From: Gerris lacustris
Lineage: Eukaryota > Arthropoda > Insecta > Hemiptera > Gerridae
Assembly (NCBI GenBank): GCA_951217055.1
Contig: OX578281.1
Location: 25,827,101-25,891,100 of the forward strand
Reading direction: 5' to 3'
DNA length: 64,000 nucleotides
Each line of letters starts with the position of its first letter. Positions within the stretch are counted from its first letter, which is position 1. Position numbers and translations under genes: made by a program. Under the pieces are notes generated by a model that searched no databases, was not told the DNA's origin, and saw nothing but the letters and a program-made list of their open reading frames with translations. Below are positions 23,601 through 33,700 of the stretch, piece after piece.

Positions 23601-26002
23601 AAATTTTAGGTCTTCAGTGGGACCCCACTTTAGATTCATTTTCGTATAAAATAAATTTACCACTGGAAACATGTACTAAACGTGCAGTATTATCGGCTAT
23701 GACAAAGATATATGATCCTCTTGGTTACATCGGTCCCTCGGTGGTCTTGGCCAAGATTTTAATCCAGGAATCCTGGAAACTTCAATTGACTTGGGATCAA
23801 GACTTTCCCCAACACTTAAAGGAACGTTGGTTAGAGTTTGTTAATACTATGCCTTTGTTAGGCAAACTTCGTATTCCCCGTTGGATTGTTCCGAACGTTG
23901 GTTCTGTTGAAATTTTAATTTTTGCCGATGCCTCGGAGACTGCTTACTGTGCTGCGGCTTACTTAAGATCCGTATCTGAAAAGTGTGTTCAGGTACATCT
24001 TTTGTTTGCTAAAACCAAACTTGCGCCAGTCAAAAGGTTGACTATTCCTCGTCTGGAACTCTGTGCTGCTTTGCTTGCTGGTCGCGTATGGCAGAATCTA
24101 AGCATTTTTTGTAACAGACTTCCTTCTAATCCCAAAGTTTTCTTTTTCTCTGACAGTATGATTGTCCTTTCATGGTTGCAAACACCAACTCATCGTTTAA
24201 AAACTTTTGTTGCTAATCGTGTGGAAAAAATTAATGAATTAACGTCGGCAGGTGAGTGGCAACATGTGGCTTCTTGTGATAACCCTAGTGATCTAGGTTC
24301 CCGAGGTGTCACCCCAGAATTGATGTTAGGTAATACACTCTGGTTTAACGGTCCTGAATGGGCAATCCTTGATCCTTCTGAATGGCCGGTGATAAGTTCA
24401 CCCTTTAAAGTTGATGTTCCCGAATTAAAGGATGTTCCCTGCTCTACATTAATTACTTCTGTTCCGGAATATTCTTTAGTAAATTGGTTTGATCGTTTTT
24501 CTACCTTTAATAGAATCGTCCGTACTTTAGCTTATGTTTTACGTTTTGTAAATAAATGTCGGAAGTTATGTTCGGATTCTGCCGAATTGAGTGAGGAAGA
24601 GGTAGTCAGTTCAAAGCGAATAGCCGTAAAGCTAGTTCAGAGACATTTCTATTTTGGTGGCAAAATTCCTTCTTCTGAAACTTCAATGCCTAAGGAGTTG
24701 ATTAGTTTGAGTCCTTTTCTTGATGAAGCGGGTGTTCTGTCGGTAGGCGGTCGCCTTAAATTTTCTAGCATGTCAAGGGAATCTAAACATCCTTATATTT
24801 TACCGGGCAAGGCGCACTTATCTCGTTTAATAGTAGAACACTATCACCGCACCTTATGTCATTGTGGACCTTCACTATTGTTGGCTACTCTTCGAGGAAT
24901 ATTTTGGATTACTGGAGCCAGAAATTTGGTACGGCAAGTCACTCGTCAGTGTGTGAGCTGCCGAAAATTTGACGCATCTTCTATTCAACCGGTTATGGGT
25001 GATCTACCTGCTGTTAGGTTCCGCGAAGGGAGGGCATTTCTTCATGTTGGTATTGATTTTGCTGGTCCTTTCTTTGTTAGGGAGTCGTTACGTAGAAAGG
25101 CTCATACATATAAGGCATATTTGTGTATTTTTGTGTGTTTAAGTACTAAAGCCCTTCATCTGGAACTTGTATCTGCACTTAGTACAGAAGCCTTTTGCGC
25201 TTCATTGGACAGATTCATTGGAAGGCGAGGCTTGCCAGAGCGGATTCTTTCCGATAATGGAACCAACTTTGTCGGCGCAGCTAACGAATTGAAAGAATTA
25301 TACCATTGGTATTTTTCGCAAGAAAATCAAGATTCCTTAAGGTTGTATGGTGCTCAAAAGGAGTTAAAGTGGAGCTTCACTCCTCCGTACGCCCCGTTTT
25401 TCGGCGGAGTTTGGGAGGCCGGTGTCAAGTCTGTCAAGAGATTACTTCGTTCGGTGTATGGCGACAATGCTGTGACTTTTGAGGAGCTGGCGACTTGGCT
25501 AATTCGCATCGAAGCCATCCTTAATTCTCGTCCCCTTTGTCCTCTGTCCAATGACATTTCTGATCTTGACTTTTTGTCCCCTGGACACTTTCTTATAGGT
25601 TGTCCATTGATTTCCGTACCCGAGAAGTCTCCGTTGAAGGTACCTGAAAATCGTCTCACCAGATGGAAACTGGTATTTCAAAAATCAGAACATTTCTGGC
25701 AGCGTTGGAGAACTGAATATCTCACGTCTCTACAAGAGAGGGTAAAATGGCGCAAACCTGCATATAATTACAAACAAGGAGATCTCGTCTTGATCAAGGA
25801 GAGCACTGCACCTCGTTTGCGTTGGCCAATTGGCAGAATTTTAGAAGTTTTCCCAGGGCATGATGGTGTTGTAAGGGTTGCGTTAGTTAAATCTTGTAGT
25901 TCCACGCTGAAACGTCCAGTCAATAAACTCATTCCTCTTTTTATGCTAGATGAGGATTCTCCTCCGGTTAGAAAATCTGGTTTAGAGCAACTTAAAATTT
26001 AA
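20648..26002 (+). CDS. BEL/Pao gag-pol polyprotein (intact, 1784 aa)
   Basis: The start is the ATG at 20648 (context atcaccATG, A at -3). The frame is open further upstream, but that part would be a run of hydrophobic residues without an ATG. Order of domains: coiled N-terminus and gag-like DUF1759 region (LPKFKGDRKHWPRFKD, ~125-290); Cys/His knuckles from C370 (CCCICKGPHLLMNC, CRNCLHFGHDTSQC, CKFCKRKHH); aspartic protease with DSGS at 511-514; Pao-type reverse transcriptase with YVDD at 917-920; RNase H with FADAS (D1094); H2C2 zinc-binding and integrase core with D1470, D1536 and E1590; C-terminal DUF5641-like domain (RWPIGRILEVFPG). No stop or frameshift interrupts it. Its products make the virus-like particle, cDNA and integration complex. 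Confidence 0.95.
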   Translation: MLGELEFDAESVRRKLTLLIEDLREIRDQGKKCLMDPTQVWLFIGMMSSIQGLYQQFDTLYQELCDSVSESGESAATAADHAMRSNAKRYFHESNGYLANVNESKARPSTSSAGNLTSVLNNTTAPYHKTKLPVLELPKFKGDRKHWPRFKDTFTSLVKDDPQLRDIDKFHYLIRSLEASALTVIAQIPVNETNFSVAWSMLEEVFDNKRLLATAYLDQLLDIKKLTSKPNAVVLTKLVSDISENIAAFKLLDIPERLDFMYFYLASRCLDPYTREQFELQNTATFPTLDQFVKYLRSRCTAAELASGLSSVTLVKDVREEKVLRKPWQPRSMSSGKSALMTSSGNRSPVKVTSPSSRASSSPYRRTQSCCCICKGPHLLMNCVKFSSVSVAERHRLLRSWKGCRNCLHFGHDTSQCTSKYFCKFCKRKHHSLLHGFTTPQNSLKVGSSNSSSPSDNVTSSHEQNMSPPDTRKPASLNTVGSGQLEVMLGTVVCNILDPKGKLHSIRLAVDSGSHFSFITRSFADRLGLDIDIYSAGVWGIGETPLPGFKGRTRCSLSPSHSIYPQLSTTALVVDTITSALPGFHSDEGFWQPYLEYELADPKFWESRPIDFLIGCDLFPDILTGQLISVLPDMPKLLGTIFGFTVLGRVRDISEVFSYPALIANAEISSDSLNDQLCRFWELEEPAVNNSLNPDDERCEDLFRTTHYRLPTGRYVVRMPFKCENPQLFGTRNLALRRLEHLESKLQRKPELRLSYNAFMREYLDLGHMQLAKQPGKVFIPHHCVFKGDKDNIKIRVVFDAAARTSSGSLNDHLLVGPKLQTNMVDISLNFRLHKYVFTTDVVKMFRQILIDVQDRLYLHILWRFSPEEAVEEYELQTVTYGTAPAPYLAIRALRQVAKDEGSAFPLAAAAVLSDMYVDDLVTGANSLPEALELQRQVVALLGKGEFTLGKWAANHPQLLEVCNSQETSGLEPVSLSASDDTSIKILGLQWDPTLDSFSYKINLPLETCTKRAVLSAMTKIYDPLGYIGPSVVLAKILIQESWKLQLTWDQDFPQHLKERWLEFVNTMPLLGKLRIPRWIVPNVGSVEILIFADASETAYCAAAYLRSVSEKCVQVHLLFAKTKLAPVKRLTIPRLELCAALLAGRVWQNLSIFCNRLPSNPKVFFFSDSMIVLSWLQTPTHRLKTFVANRVEKINELTSAGEWQHVASCDNPSDLGSRGVTPELMLGNTLWFNGPEWAILDPSEWPVISSPFKVDVPELKDVPCSTLITSVPEYSLVNWFDRFSTFNRIVRTLAYVLRFVNKCRKLCSDSAELSEEEVVSSKRIAVKLVQRHFYFGGKIPSSETSMPKELISLSPFLDEAGVLSVGGRLKFSSMSRESKHPYILPGKAHLSRLIVEHYHRTLCHCGPSLLLATLRGIFWITGARNLVRQVTRQCVSCRKFDASSIQPVMGDLPAVRFREGRAFLHVGIDFAGPFFVRESLRRKAHTYKAYLCIFVCLSTKALHLELVSALSTEAFCASLDRFIGRRGLPERILSDNGTNFVGAANELKELYHWYFSQENQDSLRLYGAQKELKWSFTPPYAPFFGGVWEAGVKSVKRLLRSVYGDNAVTFEELATWLIRIEAILNSRPLCPLSNDISDLDFLSPGHFLIGCPLISVPEKSPLKVPENRLTRWKLVFQKSEHFWQRWRTEYLTSLQERVKWRKPAYNYKQGDLVLIKESTAPRLRWPIGRILEVFPGHDGVVRVALVKSCSSTLKRPVNKLIPLFMLDEDSPPVRKSGLEQLKI

Positions 26003-26072
26003 TCTTAATCTAATTTTTTTTTTGAATTCCTAAAGAATTTAAAATTTTCTTTGTAAATTTTGGTAGGCGGTA

Positions 26073-27088
26073 TGTTGGAGACCAACAGTTGTTCTTTATT
26101 TTACTTTATTATTTATGTTTTTTATTATTTTGTAAAAAATGGCAATTTTAGCAACAAACGGACATATCACTTCTACATTTTAAACTCATTTCTTCGTTAA
26201 CGTAAATAACGTAAGATTCGCAGGAAACCACGATGCAACCTCCTCCTTTTTTCTTCGAACGTGTTCGGAGAAGGCATCACTTTCACTGGAATTCGAACAC
26301 ATATGATCCTACGCAAGATTTTCCTTACGTAATTACGTAGTAGATAAGGAATCCGAATCCTGCGATATACGCATTCGCCCTCCGAAATCTGCAGAAGACG
26401 GTTCTCATCGCTTTGTAAAAGCGACCGACACGTGCACGTGTCACCACTCAAGTATTAATGTTTAAATAATTTAACTTCATTGGTTTAGCATCAGGGCCCT
26501 CAGCATCACATAATTTTACTTCACATCTTCTCATCTCTTCGAGTCGAACAGTAGAAGACGTGGGACTAGCAGCTTGCAGCCTAGGTCGCAGCGTCAGCGT
26601 GGACAAGTCACCACGGCTAAGTCCATTTTATATGTATAACATTTCATGTATTTAATTTAACTTCAGTGTGAATGTGTGTGTGAATGATTGTTTTGGTGTG
26701 AAACAATTTTGTGTGTAAATTTAACTTTAACTTAACTGGTGTGAATGCGTGTGTGAAAGAAGCTTCACTTATCTTAAATTCCTTTTTTCCGATCTATTGT
26801 CTGTATTCGGTTTCGGAACGAATGCAGACAATATATCTGGTTTAACTTCATTTTTCATTTTTAATTTTCATTTGTAAAACAACTGCTGGTAACTTATACC
26901 GCGTGGCGTGTGCCACACGTAAATTTATTTTTGATTGCAATTATATGCTTGTTCGTTACGCTATCAATTCTTGTTCGTAGTATTTTATTTTTCCTTTTTT
27001 AAAGGTGGTCCTTGGGTTAATTTTGGTAATTTTGAAAACCAGAATATTTTAGAAAATCATATAAGGTTTGTACCCTATGAGTCTAACA
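26073..27088 (+). repeat. 3' LTR of the BEL element
   Basis: 1016 bp, same length as the 5' LTR and indistinguishable by eye. The 16-base palindrome recurs at 26427-26442. The purine-rich priming tract lies just upstream. Confidence 0.93.
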
Positions 27089-27093
27089 CACTC
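27089..27093. repeat. Target site duplication of the BEL element, right
   Basis: cactc, matching 17777-17781. Confidence 0.85.
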
Positions 27094-27731
27094 AATGATT
27101 TAATTTTCTTGTGACTCTTTACTTGGCCAATCACTCAATTTATCTTTTCTATAATTATTTGTCGGGAAAATAACTCTCAATTTGATCTTTACGTGTCTTC
27201 TTCATTGTCAAATCAAAAGCGCTTGGACTATTCTTTACGTGACTTCTCGTGGGACAAATCACATCCGTCTTGGACTCTTACGTGACTTTGAAGTTATGTT
27301 GATATTCCTTTTACGTGTCTCTTTATCCTAATCCCGTGACTACTTGACATTGCTCAATTCATACGTGACTTTTTGCCAAAATTATCACTCTAATATAGTA
27401 CTTATCAGACTTGTAATCGGAGAATTCTTGAGATTCTTCGACCGATATATTAAATAAATTTTTTATTCTTTCGTGACTCCTTTAAAGTCAAATCACACTC
27501 TGATTTGACTTTCTTATGTGACCCAAAAAGGCGAGAGATTGAAAGCCATTCCAAAATTTCTAAAATTAGCCATTTCTAAAACTTAAGTTATACTTCGAAT
27601 GGAATTTCTGCTACTAATTTAAATTCTTTAAAATTCAAAATAAGATATGATTTAATTTGAGTTAAATTTTGTTTTGTTTTACCCAGGCTTATAATAATTT
27701 TATTAGTAATATTGTTTTGAATTGATTATAT
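27094..27731 (+). repeat. Degenerate ~43-bp repeat built on (T)TACGTGACTT
   Basis: Between the BEL element and the RING gene, the motif tacgtgactt or close variants recurs about nine times (near 27109, 27190, 27235, 27278, 27310, 27343, 27362, 27471 and 27514), several at ~43-base spacing with the companion phrase 'caaatca'. Nothing coding is seen. On the minus strand this is the downstream flank of the RING gene. Confidence 0.5.
27699..27704 (-). promoter_or_regulatory. Candidate polyadenylation signal of the RING gene
   Basis: AATAAA on the minus strand, 28 bases past the TAA. It is plausible but in AT-rich sequence. Confidence 0.35.
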
Positions 27732-30700
27732 TTAGTTATTGCTTTTCGATTCCTTATTTTTGTTCGCTTTCTTCTCTGATTTTGATTCCTTTTTATTTTC
27801 TTTCTTGCTTTCCTTTTTCTCGGCGTCCTTCTTCTCCTTTTCCTTCTTCTCCTTCTTCTCGTTCTTGTCCTTCTTATTCTTGGAGTCCTGAGGAGGCGGT
27901 GGTTGTTCGGAAGACGAGCCGGATGCGGAGGTGGCGGCGGCAGCAGCCGCTGCTTCACTGGCCTCCTCCGCCTCCAGTCGAGCGATCTTCTTAACCAAGT
28001 TCTTCTGGCGTTTCTGCTCTTCTTTCTGGGCTTTCTTCTGAAGTTGCGAGCAGTTGGTCTTGCCGAAGCTGAAGCCATGGGAAGACCTCCTGCTAGAAGA
28101 CTGGCCAGGCTGTTGTTCCGTCGTGTTGTTTACCTCTGCACCGACTGACTCTAATTGCGTCACTATCTTTTGAGCACACCTGCAATATCAAACAGACGAA
28201 CAGAATGATTAGTTTTACATTATCAATTTCAACGATGGACAATAAATATATAAAGATTTCCAAAAAAAGAATCCACGATGCAATTTTCAAACATGCATAT
28301 TTAGTAGAACTTATTACGATTATTAAATTGCTTGGTGAGGGCCTTCAGTTGACATTGTGTTCTAGAGCGAAGATCCCGACATAATAGATTACCGATGTAA
28401 TCGATAATATTTATTACTCTTTCAAGATTTAAGGATTGTTTATGGAGGATATAATTATATTTTTTTCATTATTTACCCCACTTCTAACAGTAGGACTTCC
28501 TGTTGACACTTCCAGGATAGAATATCATGTTATTACATGCACAATCAGCAACAGCATTTATAACTATAATGTAAATTAAGTTATTTTCCAGGGTCTAGAA
28601 TTAAGGGGTAACATATCTATTCTCAATTTAAATATCATACACGTTACACGTAGTAGTTTGGTCAAGGGAACTGAAGTAGGAAGGTAGGTTTATATAATCC
28701 AAAGTATTATAAGTAGGATGAAATCTCCAGTATACAAGTATTTCTATCAAGTTTTCCTTTTGTTTAACTACTATTTTTCAGTGAAGCTCCATAACTTTTG
28801 ATTTTCCAAGTTATATACAAGGCTTTCCCAGTAAACAAAGCAGAATGTCTTGCATTTAATAATTTTACACTAGTATTTTAGGTAATCTATGCAACTCCAA
28901 CCAAAATATTTAAATTAAGTACCGAAAATGAAGCTCTAAAGTGAAGGCGAGTTAAGGTTCTTAACCGGATTCAAGGCAAATCATAGAGTTAGAAGTCGGG
29001 AGTGTCGTTCCGTAGAGCCATAAGTTTTTCAACGAAGAACTAACTATAGCAGGATTTTTACCTCACGTCTAGATCACTTATTTTAGTATTTAAAACTAAC
29101 AATCACAGGATGTAGTGTCGAAACTTCCAGGATTAAATGCACTCCTAGGACCCAGACCTCTTATGAGGATGAAGCTCACAGCGAAGAAATCGCGTGATTT
29201 AATAGCATAGTGCATAGGTGTGCAGCCGCAGTTTTAAACGATTAAATCCCAATTATTCCAATATAAATATTACCAACTATCATGGTATTTAATGTCAACA
29301 ACCCCGAATTATAATGCAAACAGTAATAAGATTCAATGTCGGCTTCCTTTGGTATAACTTCAATACAACCCCAGGTTTAGTTGTCAATGCTATTGGGATT
29401 AATAGAAAGTTTCTGGATTGAATAACGAAATAATCACGGGGTTTAACAGTAAGGTAATAATGTGACAATCCCTGAGATCTTGAAATCTATACAACAATTT
29501 CAGGAGTAAATTGTATTATTAACTGAGAATATTAGTTTTATTGCTCCAAATGAGGGAGTTACCAACAGTAATTGAGTTACCCGAGTGATTAATTACCTAT
29601 CTGATCTAAAGTCTATCTATTTAGATAAATAACGATACAAAAATCTTGATCAAACACCCGAACCTATGTTTCATTCTTTATCTGGATATATCTCAAGGTG
29701 AAATCTAATTTTCTCGTCTAACAAAATGAAACGAAGATGAGTCTGACAAATGTCATCGTAGTCCACGAAAATATGGCTTCGATAGAGCTTTAGTTTATTT
29801 GCAGTCTCCAGGCAAATGTACGGAAATGATAGATAACACGAGGGGGGGGGGGCGCCCAGATATTTAGATATTTGGGGTGTGGGTTTCCTCTCCTGAGACA
29901 ACACGAAACTTCGCGTGATCCTTCTAACACTAATACGATAAATCACGGGCACACCACTCTATTTAAAACCCCGCGGCGACAAACTCCTCAAACAGTTTAG
30001 CCGGAATTTACCCTGAGTAAAAGAAAAAAAATTGAAAACAAAATAGAGTTATAAGGTTATTCTTTTTACTTTCTGATATGCGTGATATAGTATACATGGT
30101 AGCATAACGAAGCTAGTGGCTTTTAGTGGTCAAATGCAATAAAAAATATCGAGTAAGCATGTGTGCCCATTTCTCAATAGTTCTTGATACATAGTTTCTT
30201 TCTGTTTTTAGAGTGTTGTAAGATAATTTCAGAATATCTTAAAAACTAAATGATATAGAGAAATTGGGCTAAGGGACAATTTTAAAGAGCATAAAAAACC
30301 TTTCAGACTCACTCATTGATTTTCAAATTTACAGTTAATTGAGGCATGCTAGAAGTATGGTGAATTAGGAAAATACTTCTTGCTTTTATTTAGCTTTCGA
30401 AATGTATAATTAAAGTATAGGACTGCAGACTAGTTACTTTCTCGTATAAAGAGAAAGTATTGTGATGGCGCGAAAATTCGATTTTGATTGATTTACACGT
30501 TTTGAAGTTCCCTGAGTCCAAAAAAAGGGGTTTTTAAAAAATGTCTGTCAGTCGTCTGTCGTCTGTCTGTGCAGACACCAGGGCCTGGAGCCTAAACAAC
30601 CGGACCGATTTTGAAGAAATTTGGCATACTTGTTCAGAAAAATTATACCCCAAGGCGAAATCGAGAAATGAATTTTAGCTCAAATGGTATAGCTGTCAGT

Positions 30701-33700
30701 TATACCACTACGAGTATAGCCGGCTTTTCATGTAGGTACTATATTAATCCAAATTAACTGCTCATTATGATTAAAGAGTGTGTAAAGTAGTTGTTAACGA
30801 TAAGTACCTAATCCTGGTAGAGGAAGATCTCTCCTTGCCGAGCCTGTACTCTCGCTGAAACTCCTGAATGGGGGTGAGTCTGGGAGTCTTATCTTCTCGT
30901 CTCATGCTGCCCACAGGTTCCTTGTACTCCTGAAGATGATACTGAAATAACAAATTACAATTAGTTTCTAAAGCTTTGTCACAATGGTGCATCCAAATGT
31001 ATATAATATGATTATTTGGTTTTGTTCTATTGTCTATCACATCAGCTCCAGCTATTTTAATTAGAAAATTCTAACATGTATTCTATTTACTCGTAAAATT
31101 CGATTCTAAACATATAAGTAATTTTCCCGGAAAAAAATCTGGTTTTAGATGGTAGTATTGATAAAAATAATAATAATTTAGCTGAAAATTAAAAAAGAAA
31201 ACAATAATAAAATTATATTATTAAACACTTTTTAAAATGTGCTTATAAAATAAATTGACTAAATTAGATATTATTGGGTTTTCATTTAGTCTTCTATGTG
31301 TATGAAGTTTTGTTTCAGATTGTTGTAACAACTTTACTTCTACTTGACGCATTTATAATAGTAAATTATAAGAAATGCTTAAGTTACCTTCATAGAGTGG
31401 GTCTGAGTTTTGCGAAGTGCAGGTCCCGTGGGCTGCCTGAGGGTGTGTCTGCCGCTACCAATCTTAGACGACACACCGCTACCTGCAGAGCTCATCGAGG
31501 TAGAAGAACAACCTGTAAAACCAAAATAAATCATCTTATTGTTGGTCTAAAGGAAAAATTAGATGCCCACTTTTGCAATATTTCGACTCCTGTTTAGGTC
31601 ATCTTGAAGCTGACTAAAAGATTACTCAATCATCTAATTTTTATATTGGAAAGATTTGATAATATTTGAATGCATTTAGTTTTGTATCAATATTTTCTAA
31701 AGGAGTCTTGTTGTAAATATATTGTCACTTTGTATCAAACCTTAAGAAACCTTAAGAGTATTCGCCATTGTCACTTTTGATCAAACCTAAAGGATTTTCG
31801 CTATTATCAGTTTTTGAGATAAATTTGTTTGCACTTCCATAGTTAATTATATTTTTTCAATTTTTTATATTACAGAAATTAGACAATTTATACTTGAGAA
31901 TAAAAATCATCTCACTTAACCCTATTTGAACAAAAAAACAAAATTAAACGAATTAAGTAGTTATGTGCTTTCAATGCAAAAAAGGGTCCCAGGCGATTTA
32001 ACAAATCGGTCAAGTTCTTACCAGCATTATCGGCCCAGCCATTTCAAGATGGTGAACACTTAAAAGTTTGTTATAGATATAAGTATTTAACTGTTAATTA
32101 TGATTAGTGCAATTAACGCCATAAAATTCATTTGTATGGTGTAAACGCAAGGAAACAAAAAATGAAGAAATCAGTATTGAAATTCTGATAGAAATAAAGA
32201 TTGTACTGCTTAGTAGTAGTAGTGGTAGTCTAGTACTTCCTACTAGAACGGGTAGGACGAAACACTTGTTCGAACCTTGCAATTAGGCCATCTTTTAGGC
32301 ACTTTTTACGCCCCGTGGTGGAGAGTTCCAGCTACTTCACACATCATACATTTGCACATTGTACCGCCGAAGCGAGTATGGTGTGGTCATTAGTAAGCTA
32401 TATAAGCGAGCGTCAAAGCGTGGGGGAAGAGTCCCCGTAAAGGGTATCCCTCGCCCTGCTCCGTCCTCGAACCATTGATACAAATTACATCATTATGACA
32501 CGGATCGGACCCATATCAAAGTGTGGGGGAAGAGTCCCCATAAAGGGTGTCCCACGCCCTGCACCGTCCGCGATTCATTCATGCAATTCAGAGTATCATG
32601 GCACGGGATCGAACCCACGACCTCGAGTTTCCTCGACTTATTGATAGCTGAGCGAGCGCCTTAAGACGCTCGGTTACCCTGGCTCCCTGTACTGCCTAAC
32701 TAAATTAAATTAATTCTTTCAGAAAAAGAAAGGACAGTAGAAATTATCAATTTTTTAAATAACAGAAGTTATTTAATTACATGTTATTAGTGTGACGAAT
32801 AAATTATTTAATAAGGGTTAAATCATTGGTCCGCCCGCTTTAGATCAATGATTAGAGTATTCCTGAGCCAAAGCAGAGATTTAAAGTTCAATTTCCAGCG
32901 ACAAAAGGAATTTTTATCAGTCTTTATCCCAACTTTATTCAATAATAATATTAGTTTAGAGTAGTTAAATACATTTAAAGTTGAGTGCGTGACGTGTCTC
33001 TATTAAACTAGAAGAAATTTATAAATAAAAGAACGTAGTTCTTTAATTCGCATATATAATACAACTCGAAATAATAATAATAAATGTAATCTAAAAATAC
33101 ATTATCACGCGATGTTTTATTGTTAACAAAAAAAACCTGCATTATCTTCTTCAGAAAATATATTCATATCAAATTAAAATAATATCAATTCTTTTCAGTA
33201 CAAGAGCTATGTTCTAAACGTCATAGCTTTAACGACCAATTATGGTCAGTTTTATGATATATTTTGCTTCCGAGCTTACCGAAGGGAACGGAAGCTATGT
33301 GATCGTTCTGAAGTACGAACATTTAATAAGGTTCCATTTCTTAAAATTCCAAGACAGAAATACGTTTCAAACAACAGGGAAACTTTTTGGTACCGTGTCG
33401 GTCGGTCCGCCTGTCTGTGGTTCAATTTTTGTGAAACAACATATCTTAAATACTACTTATCCAACTTTACTGAAATTTGGATGATAGTTCATAATTTGTC
33501 TATTCTTAGGGGTCGATTCTTGTGGGTACATAGGTTTTAATATTCTGGGCCCTATGGATTCTTTTCCACATATACACAAAGTATTTTTGTATTAACACCT
33601 ATCTTTAAAAGTAGGTACACATTGTATTTTTCAGATGGTTTGTTGAATATAGCCTTTCTGCACCTATTGGTCTCTTTTCTACGTGCGTACGAAAGGTTCC

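Larger units (their letters stand above)
17782..27088 (+). mobile_element. Complete BEL/Pao-family LTR retrotransposon
   Basis: Two 1016-bp direct LTRs (17782-18797 and 26073-27088) start TGTTGG and end CTAACA, and the element is flanked by a 5-base target duplication, cactc (17777-17781 and 27089-27093). A primer-binding-site candidate begins TGG at 18801. The polypurine-like tract ggtaggcggta precedes the 3' LTR. A single uninterrupted gag-pol frame lies between them. I found no difference between the LTRs when reading them side by side, and they are equal in length, which implies a recent insertion. All parts needed for autonomous movement seem present. Confidence 0.95.

Noticed and set aside
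27689..28078. Arg/Pro-rich minus-strand frame overlapping the last RING-gene exon
   Set aside because: Shadow frame of the Lys/Glu-rich coding exon at 27732-28179; the phase-consistent frame is the other one.
32590..32690. A functional tRNA-Leu/Ser gene on the minus strand
   Set aside because: A and B boxes look tRNA-like, but the sequence continues into a repeated SINE body shared by four other loci and the acceptor stem does not close.
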